DNA from: Thermodesulfovibrio sp.
GTDB taxonomy: Bacteria; Nitrospirota; Thermodesulfovibrionia; Thermodesulfovibrionales; JdFR-85
Length of the DNA stretch: 7,179 nt
Assembly (NCBI GenBank): GCA_027016675.1
Contig: JALUSH010000254.1
Location: 1 to 7,179 of the forward strand
Direction of reading: 5' to 3'
A program made the translations under genes and the position numbers. Of the stretch, positions 1 through 6,097 are shown piece after piece (position 1 is the stretch's first letter; each line of letters opens with the position of its first letter). Below the pieces are notes generated by a model. It did not search any database. It was not told where the DNA came from and saw only the letters and a list, made by a program, of their open reading frames with translations.

Positions 1-2
1 TA

Positions 3-13
3 GCATTTAATGC
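3..13. repeat. Short perfect inverted repeat upstream of the phosphorylase gene
   Basis: GCATT and AATGC flank a single central T, giving an 11-bp perfect palindrome at the left edge of the window. It lies about 20-30 bp upstream of the run of -10-like hexamers before the gene starting at 75. It could be an operator half or the remains of an upstream element cut by the window edge. It is AT-rich and short, so chance is a real possibility. Confidence 0.2.
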
Positions 14-32
14 ATAATTAATTCAAAATCAA

Positions 33-48
33 TATAATATAATATAAA
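33..48 (+). promoter_or_regulatory. Candidate -10 region (overlapping TATAAT/TATAAA hexamers)
   Basis: Three overlapping -10-like hexamers run through this stretch: TATAAT at 33-38, TATAAT at 38-43 and TATAAA at 43-48. They sit in a very AT-rich leader 27-42 bp before the start codon at 75, a sensible place for a sigma-70-type promoter of the three-gene operon. No convincing -35 hexamer lies 16-18 bp upstream of any of them, and no sigma-54 -24/-12 signature (GG and GC dinucleotides 10 bp apart in the right context) was found. The leader also carries AGGAG at 64-68, six bases before the ATG. Confidence 0.3.
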
Positions 49-74
49 TGATTCCATAAAGTCAGGAGATTGAG

Positions 75-842
75 ATGATAGGCATTGTTGGAGGCAGTGG
101 ACTATATGAAATTCCAGGATTTTCAGTTCTTGATAGGATTAAACTTAATACACCCTATGGAGAGCCCTCTGATGAATTCATAATGGGAAGTATTGGTGAG
201 AGAAAGGTGGTGTTTTTATCAAGACATGGACAGCATCATCACATACCACCACACAGGGTAAATTATCGTGCAAATGTCTGGGGATTCAGAACACTTGGTG
301 TCAAAAGGATTATAGCAGTAAATGCCGTAGGAGGTATAAATGACAAATACAGACCCGGTGATATAGTGTTACCTGACCAGATAATAGATTTTACAAAAAC
401 CCGGATGCAAACCTTTTACAACGGCCCCCAGGTAGTTCATATTGATTTCACAGAACCATATTGTAAGGAAATGAGAGAGGTTTTCCTTTCCGTAGATGAA
501 CAGATAATCAATGGAGGCACCTATATCTGTACAGAGGGACCGAGGCTTGAAACAGCAGGAGAGATCAGGTTTTATAAAAGCATTGGCGCAGATATGGTGG
601 GCATGACTCAGATGCCTGAAGCAGCACTTGCGAGGGAAGCCACCCTGTGCTATCTCTGTATTGCAGTAATAACCAATTATGCAGCAGGCATATCCAGAAC
701 AAAACTCACCACTACCGAGGTTGTGGAAACAATGAAGAAAAGCACAGAGAAGGTAAAACAACTGCTCTCCTCAGCAATCGAACTTATACCTTCTGAAAGA
801 CATTGTATATGTAAGGACTCCCTGAAGGATGCGGAGCTCTGA
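75..842 (+). CDS. mtnP: Purine nucleoside phosphorylase, S-methyl-5'-thioadenosine/thioinosine phosphorylase family
   Basis: This 255-residue cytosolic enzyme is predicted to split a 5'-methylthio-nucleoside (or purine nucleoside) with phosphate into free base and (methylthio)ribose-1-phosphate, recycling the by-product of polyamine and SAM metabolism. The family marks are GGSGLY at residues 6-11 and SRHG at 49-52 (phosphate binding), NAVGG at 83-87, EGPRLET at 154-160 and GMTQMPEAALARE at 176-188. A C-terminal C-x-C pair (Cys244, Cys246) is common in prokaryotic members. At the base-recognition position, where human MTAP has Asp-x-Asp, this protein has Asn201-Tyr-Ala203. That resembles the thioinosine phosphorylase and 6-oxopurine PNP pattern, so methylthioinosine, inosine or guanosine may be preferred over methylthioadenosine; this is inference. 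ATG follows AGGAG with six-base spacing. The next gene begins 3 bp after the stop, suggesting co-transcription with two regulators. Confidence 0.93.
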   Translation: MIGIVGGSGLYEIPGFSVLDRIKLNTPYGEPSDEFIMGSIGERKVVFLSRHGQHHHIPPHRVNYRANVWGFRTLGVKRIIAVNAVGGINDKYRPGDIVLPDQIIDFTKTRMQTFYNGPQVVHIDFTEPYCKEMREVFLSVDEQIINGGTYICTEGPRLETAGEIRFYKSIGADMVGMTQMPEAALAREATLCYLCIAVITNYAAGISRTKLTTTEVVETMKKSTEKVKQLLSSAIELIPSERHCICKDSLKDAEL

Positions 843-845
843 ATT

Positions 846-2210
846 ATGGAAAGGATTCTTGTTGTCGAGGACAAGAAGTCAATGGCACAGATGCTCAGGA
901 CAACCCTTGAGTCTGAGGGTTATGAATGCCTCGTTGCCTTCAACGGAAAAGAGGCACTCCGTATAATCTCCATAGAACAACCTGATCTGATTATTACGGA
1001 CCTCAAGCTACCTGACACAGATGGACTCACAATACTGAAGGAAGTGAGACAACAGGACCAGGACACGCCGGTTATTATAATGACTGCCTTTGGAACCATA
1101 GAGATAGCTGTGGAGGCAATAAAAGAAGGTGCCTTTGATTTTGTTCCTAAACCCTTCGATATGGATCATCTCCTGCTGATAATCAGGCGGGCACTTGATA
1201 CAAGAAGGCTCTATCGCGAGAATCTGCTTCTCAAGGAAGAGATGGCCTTTCATAAGGGTATGCCTGAGATTGTTGGAAAGAGTAAAGCAATCTCTGATGT
1301 GCTGACAAAGGTGAAAAAGGTGGCACCAGCCAAAACCACTGTTCTGCTGCAGGGTGAAAGTGGTACTGGAAAGGAGCTTTTTGCGAGGGCGATCCACTAC
1401 ATGAGCCCCAGGGCAAAGGAACTTTTTGTACCGATTAACTGTGCAGCAATCCCCAGGGATCTGCTGGAGTCTGAACTGTTTGGATATGAAAAAGGTGCCT
1501 TCACAGGCGCCACCCACAGAAAGCTTGGCAAGTTTGAGCTTGCCAACAATGGTACAGTTTTTCTTGACGAGATCTCAGAGCTTGAACCATCACTTCAGGC
1601 AAAGCTTTTGAGGGTTCTGCAGGATCAGATTATTGAGAGAATCGGGGGAACAACACCCATACAGATCGATGTAAGGGTGGTGGCTGCTACAAATTCAGAT
1701 CTCCTTCGGGCTGTAAAAGAGGGTCGATTCAGAGAAGACCTTTTTTACAGATTGAATGTATTCCCCATTGTTATTCCTCCGCTTCGTGAAAGGAAGGAAG
1801 ATATTCCTGCACTGACCGAGTTTTTTATTGAAAGGTTTTCAAAGGAGATGAAGATCCCCCCAAAAAGACTATCCAGTGATGCACTGAAGATACTCATGCA
1901 ATACAACTGGAAGGGCAATGTGAGAGAACTTGAAAACACCATAGAGCGGGCAATGATCCTTGCTGATGGAAATACAATACTGCCCGAGCATATATCTCTG
2001 ATGAGCATAGAGAGCATATCATCCATTGATGATATTCCCATGGAGGGTCCTCTGGAGGAAACCACAAAGGCTGCCATCAGGCGTGCAGAAAGTGAACGGA
2101 TAAGAAGGGTCCTGAACGAGACCCACTGGAACAAGACAAAGACAGCAGAGATACTGCAGGTTAGTTACAAGACACTTCTTACAAAGATAAAGGAGTACAA
2201 TCTTGAGTGA
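846..2210 (+). CDS. Sigma-54-dependent response regulator, NtrC family (first of a tandem pair)
   Basis: This 454-residue two-component transcription activator has the full three-domain NtrC layout. The receiver (about 1-120) has the acidic pair Glu8/Asp9, phosphoacceptor Asp52, Thr80 and Lys102. The AAA+ domain (about 140-385) has Walker A GESGTGKE at 170-177, the sigma-54-contacting GAFTGA loop at 217-222, Walker B VFLDE at 238-242, ATN at 281-283, likely arginine fingers Arg296 and Arg302, and sensor II GNVR at 357-360. A Fis-type helix-turn-helix (about 409-453) binds upstream enhancer sites. All catalytic positions are present, so it should hydrolyse ATP and remodel the sigma-54 holoenzyme once phosphorylated. 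The residue after the acidic pair is Lys10, where many receivers have a third acid. GGAG at 833-836 lies inside the preceding gene, nine bases before the ATG. No partner kinase is visible, so signal and targets cannot be named. Confidence 0.96.
   Translation: MERILVVEDKKSMAQMLRTTLESEGYECLVAFNGKEALRIISIEQPDLIITDLKLPDTDGLTILKEVRQQDQDTPVIIMTAFGTIEIAVEAIKEGAFDFVPKPFDMDHLLLIIRRALDTRRLYRENLLLKEEMAFHKGMPEIVGKSKAISDVLTKVKKVAPAKTTVLLQGESGTGKELFARAIHYMSPRAKELFVPINCAAIPRDLLESELFGYEKGAFTGATHRKLGKFELANNGTVFLDEISELEPSLQAKLLRVLQDQIIERIGGTTPIQIDVRVVAATNSDLLRAVKEGRFREDLFYRLNVFPIVIPPLRERKEDIPALTEFFIERFSKEMKIPPKRLSSDALKILMQYNWKGNVRELENTIERAMILADGNTILPEHISLMSIESISSIDDIPMEGPLEETTKAAIRRAESERIRRVLNETHWNKTKTAEILQVSYKTLLTKIKEYNLE
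2189..2195 (+). promoter_or_regulatory. Strong ribosome-binding site that decides a TTG start
   Basis: AAAGGAG lies inside the 3' end of the first regulator gene, seven bases before the TTG at 2203. No ATG or GTG in the right frame sits at a suitable distance, and the protein read from the TTG opens directly into the receiver's first beta strand with Asp12/Asp13 at the usual place. This supports TTG initiation and translational coupling across the 8-bp gene overlap. Confidence 0.75.
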
Positions 2211-3588
2211 TTTTAACATAGATGTTCTTGTTGTTGATGACGAACCACTGCAGAGAGATATCCTCAAGACTATACTGTCTGAAGAGGGATACGGAGTAGA
2301 AACTGCCTCTTCTGTGGATGAAGCCATCAAAATAGTAAAAAAGACATCTCCCGGAGTAATACTTACGGACCTTAAAATGCCAGAGAAAACAGGAATGGAC
2401 CTCCTTGAGGAGATAAATAGGATGAATACTTCCAGCCCTCCTGCCATTATTATAATGACAGCCTTTGGAACCATAGCCTCTGCAGTTGAGGCTATCAAAA
2501 AAGGGGCCTATGACTATCTAACCAAACCGTTAGATAAAGAGACGGTCCTTTTAAAAATCAAACAGGCTATGGAGAGACAGAATCTACTTCAGGAAAACCT
2601 TCAATTAAAAAATGCCCTCTACGAAAGATTCAATATTGATGGCATAGTCGGAAAATCTCCTAAAATGAAGGGACTTCTTGATACCATTAAGAAGGTGGCA
2701 CCTACCAATGCCACAGTCCTGATCCTGGGTGAAAGCGGTACAGGGAAGGAACTGATAGCACGTGCCATCCATTACAACAGTCTCAGAAGAGACATGCCCT
2801 TTACTCCGATAAACTGTGCATCCATCCCTGAAAACCTTCTGGAGAGCGAACTTTTCGGTTATGAGGCAGGTGCATTTACAGGTGCAACATCACGCAAGAA
2901 AGGTCTCTTTGAAACCACAAATGGAGGTACGCTCTTTCTTGACGAGATTGGAGATATGCCACTGAATCTGCAGGCAAAGCTGCTAAGGGTGCTCCAGGAT
3001 GGTGAGGTACGAAGGCTTGGTGGTAAGGAGAGCTTTAAGGTTGATATCAGAACAATTGCTGCTACCCACCAGGATCTTGAAAACCTCATAGAGGAGGGAA
3101 GATTCAGAGAAGATCTGTATTACCGCCTCAGGGTGGTAACACTCAAAATACCACCATTGAGGGAACGAAAAGAGGATATTCCACTGCTGATAGATTTTTT
3201 CCTGGACAAATACAACAGAGAATTTGGCAAGACAATCAAGGGAGTGGACACACAGGTATTGCAGGCCTTTATGAATTACCACTGGCCTGGTAATGTAAGA
3301 CAGCTTCAATCTGTAATTGAGCGTGCTGTTATAATGACTGAAGAGGATACAATTACCTATGATGATGTAAAGGATGAACTCACCTCAACACAAAAAAAGT
3401 CCTGTCCCCTTGAGATCGATATACCCGAAGAGGGGCTGATCTTTGAAGAACTGGAGAAGGCATTATTAATAAAGGCAATGAAAAAGGCAAACAATGTTGC
3501 CAAAAAGGCTGCTGAACTACTGGGAATGAGCTATAAGACCTTCTGGTATAGATGGGAAAAGTACGGACTTAAAAGGGATGACAGATAG
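2203..3588 (+). CDS. Sigma-54-dependent response regulator, NtrC family (second of a tandem pair)
   Basis: This 461-residue paralogue of the preceding regulator starts at TTG and overlaps it by 8 bp. The receiver has Asp12/Asp13, phosphoacceptor Asp56, Thr86 and Lys108. The AAA+ domain has Walker A GESGTGKE at 176-183, the GAFTGA loop at 223-228, Walker B LFLDE at 244-248, ATHQ at 287-290 (NtrC-like, where the first regulator has ATN), arginine-finger candidates Arg302 and Arg308, and sensor II GNVR at 363-366. A polar linker (about 393-410) leads to a Fis-type helix-turn-helix at about 412-456. Its recognition helix (SYKTFWYRWEKYGL, 443-456) differs from the first regulator's (SYKTLLTKIKEYNL), so different enhancer sites are likely. 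The protein looks fully competent for phosphorylation and sigma-54 activation. No kinase gene is adjacent within the window. The gene is followed by a 132-bp gap and a separate metabolic pair. Confidence 0.96.
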   Translation: MSDFNIDVLVVDDEPLQRDILKTILSEEGYGVETASSVDEAIKIVKKTSPGVILTDLKMPEKTGMDLLEEINRMNTSSPPAIIIMTAFGTIASAVEAIKKGAYDYLTKPLDKETVLLKIKQAMERQNLLQENLQLKNALYERFNIDGIVGKSPKMKGLLDTIKKVAPTNATVLILGESGTGKELIARAIHYNSLRRDMPFTPINCASIPENLLESELFGYEAGAFTGATSRKKGLFETTNGGTLFLDEIGDMPLNLQAKLLRVLQDGEVRRLGGKESFKVDIRTIAATHQDLENLIEEGRFREDLYYRLRVVTLKIPPLRERKEDIPLLIDFFLDKYNREFGKTIKGVDTQVLQAFMNYHWPGNVRQLQSVIERAVIMTEEDTITYDDVKDELTSTQKKSCPLEIDIPEEGLIFEELEKALLIKAMKKANNVAKKAAELLGMSYKTFWYRWEKYGLKRDDR

Positions 3589-3607
3589 AACATGGTTTGG
3601 TTATAAT
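3578..3607 (+). promoter_or_regulatory. Candidate sigma-70-type promoter for dapL-folK
   Basis: ATGACA at 3578-3583, one mismatch from TTGACA, is followed after 18 bp by a perfect TATAAT at 3602-3607. The -35 element overlaps the last codons of the second regulator gene, and the -10 lies just past its stop. An imperfect palindrome (GTTAT at 3600-3604, ATAAC at 3610-3614, five-base loop) overlaps the -10 and could be an operator. Initiation here would leave a leader of roughly 105 bases before dapL. The region is AT-rich, so chance matches are plausible. Confidence 0.4.
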
Positions 3608-3686
3608 TAATAACTTATCTATTCATTACCGTAAGCAAGCAGAAAAAAAATCAATAAGACTATGAAAAACTAAATCCACTTTAGGG

Positions 3687-3704
3687 ACAACAAAGAATTG
3701 TTGT
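3687..3704 (+). other. Leader hairpin immediately upstream of the dapL ribosome-binding site
   Basis: ACAACAA at 3687-3693 and TTGTTGT at 3698-3704 form a perfect 7-bp stem around an AGAA tetraloop. It ends five bases before a strong Shine-Dalgarno (AAGGAGG at 3710-3716), which is itself four bases before the dapL ATG. With only two G-C pairs and no following U-tract it is not a terminator. It could shield or space the ribosome-binding site, act as a small protein-binding operator, or be incidental. Confidence 0.35.
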
Positions 3705-3720
3705 AATCAAAGGAGGACCG

Positions 3721-4890
3721 ATGGCTATAAAAGTAGAACTCGCGGACAGATTGAAGAGCCTGCCACCATACCTGTTTGCCCGTATTGACGAGATGAAAGA
3801 GGAGGCTCTAAGCAAAGGTGTTGATCTGATTGATATCAGCATTGGAGACCCTGACCTTCCCACCCCGGCACATATAGTTGATGCAATGAAGAAAGCAGTA
3901 GAAAAACCTGAACACCACAGATATCCCTCCTATGCAGGAATGCTTTCCTATAGAGAGGCTGTGGCACAATGGTATGAAAGACGCTTTAACGTAAAGCTTG
4001 ACCCATCAGAGGAAGTCTTATCCCTTATCGGATCAAAAGAGGGTATAGGTCATATACCCCTTGCCTTCATAAATCCAGGAGATGTTGTTCTATGCCCCTC
4101 TCCTGCATATCCTGTATATTCTATAGGTACCCTTTTTGCTGGTGGAGAGCCCTATTTTATGCCCCTTAAGGAAGAAACCAGTTTCTTTCCTGACTTTTCT
4201 TCTATCCATGATGATGTCTTAAAAAGAGCAAAGATGATGTTTCTAAACTATCCCAATAATCCCACTTCACAAACTGCTTCTGTGGAGTTCTTCAAAGAGG
4301 CCATTGAGTTTGCAGGAAGACACAACATAATAATCTGCCACGACAACGCTTACTCGGAACTGTACTTTGATGGTAAAAGGCCAATCAGTTTCCTTGAAGT
4401 GGAAGGTGCCATGGATGTGGGAGTGGAATTTCACTCACTATCAAAAACCTATAACATGACAGGCTGGAGAATAGGTTTTGTGTGTGGTAATAAAGAGGTA
4501 ATAGCAGGCCTGGGAAAGATAAAAACAAATATTGATTCAGGAATCTTCCAGGCCATTCAGGAGGCAGCTATAGTGGCATTACAGTCTGATGAGGAGATAC
4601 TGGATAATATAAGGGCAATCTATCAGGAAAGAAGGGATATCCTCATTGATGGTTTAAGCTCAATTGGATTAAGGGTTAATAAGCCTGATGCAACCTTTTA
4701 TATCTGGGCAAAGGTGCCTGAAAACTACACATCTGAGTCCTTTACAATACATCTTCTTGAGAAGGCAGGCATACTGGGTACCCCTGGCAATGGCTTTGGC
4801 GAGCCAGGAGAAGGGTACATAAGATTTGCATTAACAGTTAGTGCAGAAAGGCTGAAAGAAGCGGTAGATAGAATAAAAAAGGCCCTTTAG
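3721..4890 (+). CDS. dapL: LL-diaminopimelate aminotransferase (class I PLP aminotransferase)
   Basis: This 389-residue fold-type I PLP enzyme is predicted to convert tetrahydrodipicolinate plus glutamate directly to LL-diaminopimelate, bypassing the acyl-blocked steps of lysine and peptidoglycan precursor synthesis. Marks in order are SIGDPDLPTP at 40-49, YPSYAG at 68-73, GSKEGIGHIPLAF at 104-116, PSPAYPVY at 126-133, NYPNNPT at 176-182 with Asn180, HDNAYSEL at 207-214 with Asp208 and Tyr211, SLSKTYNMTGWR at 239-250 with the PLP-binding Lys242, and Arg368 for the substrate carboxylate. The opening and the SKTYNMTGWR block match the bacterial DapL-type group I know best. The ATG is supported by AAGGAGG four bases upstream. 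No other dap genes are in the window, so a related alanine or aspartate-type aminotransferase remains possible. folK follows after nine bases, probably in the same transcript. Confidence 0.85.
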   Translation: MAIKVELADRLKSLPPYLFARIDEMKEEALSKGVDLIDISIGDPDLPTPAHIVDAMKKAVEKPEHHRYPSYAGMLSYREAVAQWYERRFNVKLDPSEEVLSLIGSKEGIGHIPLAFINPGDVVLCPSPAYPVYSIGTLFAGGEPYFMPLKEETSFFPDFSSIHDDVLKRAKMMFLNYPNNPTSQTASVEFFKEAIEFAGRHNIIICHDNAYSELYFDGKRPISFLEVEGAMDVGVEFHSLSKTYNMTGWRIGFVCGNKEVIAGLGKIKTNIDSGIFQAIQEAAIVALQSDEEILDNIRAIYQERRDILIDGLSSIGLRVNKPDATFYIWAKVPENYTSESFTIHLLEKAGILGTPGNGFGEPGEGYIRFALTVSAERLKEAVDRIKKAL

Positions 4891-4899
4891 AGTTATGAA

Positions 4900-5415
4900 G
4901 TGAAGACACAGATACACAGGGTATTCCTTGGTCTTGGTTCAAACATGGGGGGGAGAAAGGCAAACTGTCTTTATGCTGTTGATAAACTAAAGGATAGGGC
5001 TGGCCTGAGTATTATAAGGCAATCATCACTTTATGAAACACCTCCATGGGGTGTAAAGACACAGCCTGCTTTCATTAATATGGTCATTGAGGCAGAAACC
5101 ACCCTTACCCCTGAAGAACTCCTTATCAGAATAAAAAGGATTGAACGTGAGATGGGACGTGAAAGGACCATCCGATGGGGTCCACGGCTTATAGACATTG
5201 ATATACTGCTTTATGATAGTAGAATAATTAATAAAACTATAAAGACAGAAGCTCAGGAGTTATTACAACTAATAATTCCTCACCCACTAATGGATAAACG
5301 TGAATTTGTTTTAAGGCCTATGGCAGAGATTGCTCCGGATGTGGTGCATCCAAACTCAGGAAAGACCATTGCTGAGCTTCTTACAGACCTGAATTCTCAA
5401 GAAGAGGGTCCTTGA
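4900..5415 (+). CDS. folK: 2-amino-4-hydroxy-6-hydroxymethyldihydropteridine pyrophosphokinase (HPPK)
   Basis: This 171-residue cytosolic enzyme transfers pyrophosphate from ATP to 6-hydroxymethyl-dihydropterin, the step before dihydropteroate synthase in folate synthesis. It opens with [11 protein letters not shown] (9-19), then [10 protein letters not shown] (42-51), QPAFIN (55-60), and the signature [14 protein letters not shown] (92-105), in which Asp99 and Asp101 bind the catalytic magnesium ions. [20 protein letters not shown] follows at 126-145. A polar stretch at about 110-123 lengthens the loop before the IPHP block. The start is GTG: the ATG at 4895 reads into a stop after one codon, and the next in-frame ATG falls inside the GLGSN motif. 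The ribosome-binding site is weak, so coupling to dapL nine bases upstream is likely. The last 35 bp overlap the end of the convergent queC. Confidence 0.95.
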   Translation: MKTQIHRVFLGLGSNMGGRKANCLYAVDKLKDRAGLSIIRQSSLYETPPWGVKTQPAFINMVIEAETTLTPEELLIRIKRIEREMGRERTIRWGPRLIDIDILLYDSRIINKTIKTEAQELLQLIIPHPLMDKREFVLRPMAEIAPDVVHPNSGKTIAELLTDLNSQEEGP

Positions 5416-6097
5416 TTCCTATCTCTTCGAACCCCTTCTGCCTGTACAGACAGCTATCACAACTCAAACAGGGCCTTCCGCCAGGCTGTGGGTCATAACA
5501 GCTCCAGGTAAGGCTATAATCAAGCCCAAGCTCCATCCCTTTTCTTATTATCTCTGACTTGGTCAGATACAGAAGTGGTGCCTTTATCCTGTATGTAAGC
5601 CTGCCCTCTACAGAGATCTTCGTGGCCAGATTTGCCATCTTTTCAAAGGCGTCAAGATACTCAGGTCTGCAATCTGGATATCCACTATAATCCACGGCAT
5701 TGGCTCCAATGAATATTGTATCAGCCTCAAGCACCTCAGCCCATCCAAGGGCAAAGGACAGGAAGATAGTATTTCTTGCTGGCACATAGGTTACAGGTAT
5801 CTCCTGGGTAGCATCTTCTCCGATCACCTCTTTCTTTGGGACACTGATAAGCCTGTCTGTCAGGGCAGAGCCTCCTATCTCGGTTAAATCGAATCGTATG
5901 ATCATATGTTTTACCACACCAAGGGCATCAGCAACCCTCCTGGCGGATTCAAGCTCTCTTTTATGCCGCTGTGCATAATCAAATGAGAGGGCGTAGCACT
6001 CATATCCCTCTGCTCTTGCCACAGCAAGGGTTGTGGAAGAATCTATCCCACCACTCAAGAGTACAACAGCCTTTTTATTTTCAGAAGACATCATCAC
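5381..6097 (-). CDS. queC: 7-cyano-7-deazaguanine (preQ0) synthase
   Basis: This 238-residue enzyme makes preQ0 from 7-carboxy-7-deazaguanine, ammonia and ATP, on the route to queuosine in tRNA. The PP-loop ATP site SGGIDS is at 15-20, followed by [11 protein letters not shown] (38-48), [14 protein letters not shown] (103-116), and the substrate-site block [15 protein letters not shown] (130-144). The zinc site is formed by Cys200 in TWSCYDP and by Cys210, Cys213 and Cys216 in [10 protein letters not shown]. Length is near the family norm of 220-235. The start is ambiguous: GTG at 6097 is followed by two ATG codons (6094 and 6091), all inside the 3' end of the upstream gene, so the overlap is 11-17 bp. 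Only a weak AGAGA precedes them, suggesting translational coupling. The last eleven or so codons overlap the convergent folK. Confidence 0.96.
   Translation of the reverse strand: MMMSSENKKAVVLLSGGIDSSTTLAVARAEGYECYALSFDYAQRHKRELESARRVADALGVVKHMIIRFDLTEIGGSALTDRLISVPKKEVIGEDATQEIPVTYVPARNTIFLSFALGWAEVLEADTIFIGANAVDYSGYPDCRPEYLDAFEKMANLATKISVEGRLTYRIKAPLLYLTKSEIIRKGMELGLDYSLTWSCYDPQPGGRPCLSCDSCLYRQKGFEEIGIKDPLLENSGL

Noticed and set aside
1..74. Sigma-54 (-24/-12) promoter before the regulator operon
   Set aside because: I looked for the TGGC-n-TTGC type spacing here and in the 3589-3720 gap and found none, so autoregulation through sigma-54 is not supported by the sequence.
1008..1517. Long antisense open frame within the first regulator gene, and similar ones elsewhere
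   Set aside because: The protein is Cys/His-rich low-sense sequence with no recognisable motif. The sense strand encodes an unmistakable NtrC-type protein, so this is a shadow frame.
1525..1546. Perfect 8-bp stem with a six-base loop inside the first regulator gene
   Set aside because: It encodes the conserved GKFELANN segment before Walker B, has no U-tract, and is mid-gene. It is most simply a by-product of codon choice.
3589..3680. Rho-independent terminator after the second regulator
   Set aside because: The A-run at about 3642-3650 has no GC-rich stem before it on either strand, so no intrinsic terminator can be supported.
5396..5415. Weak hairpin TCAAG...CTTGA in the folK/queC overlap as a bidirectional terminator
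   Set aside because: The stem is only five base pairs with a nine-base loop and no T-run on either side.
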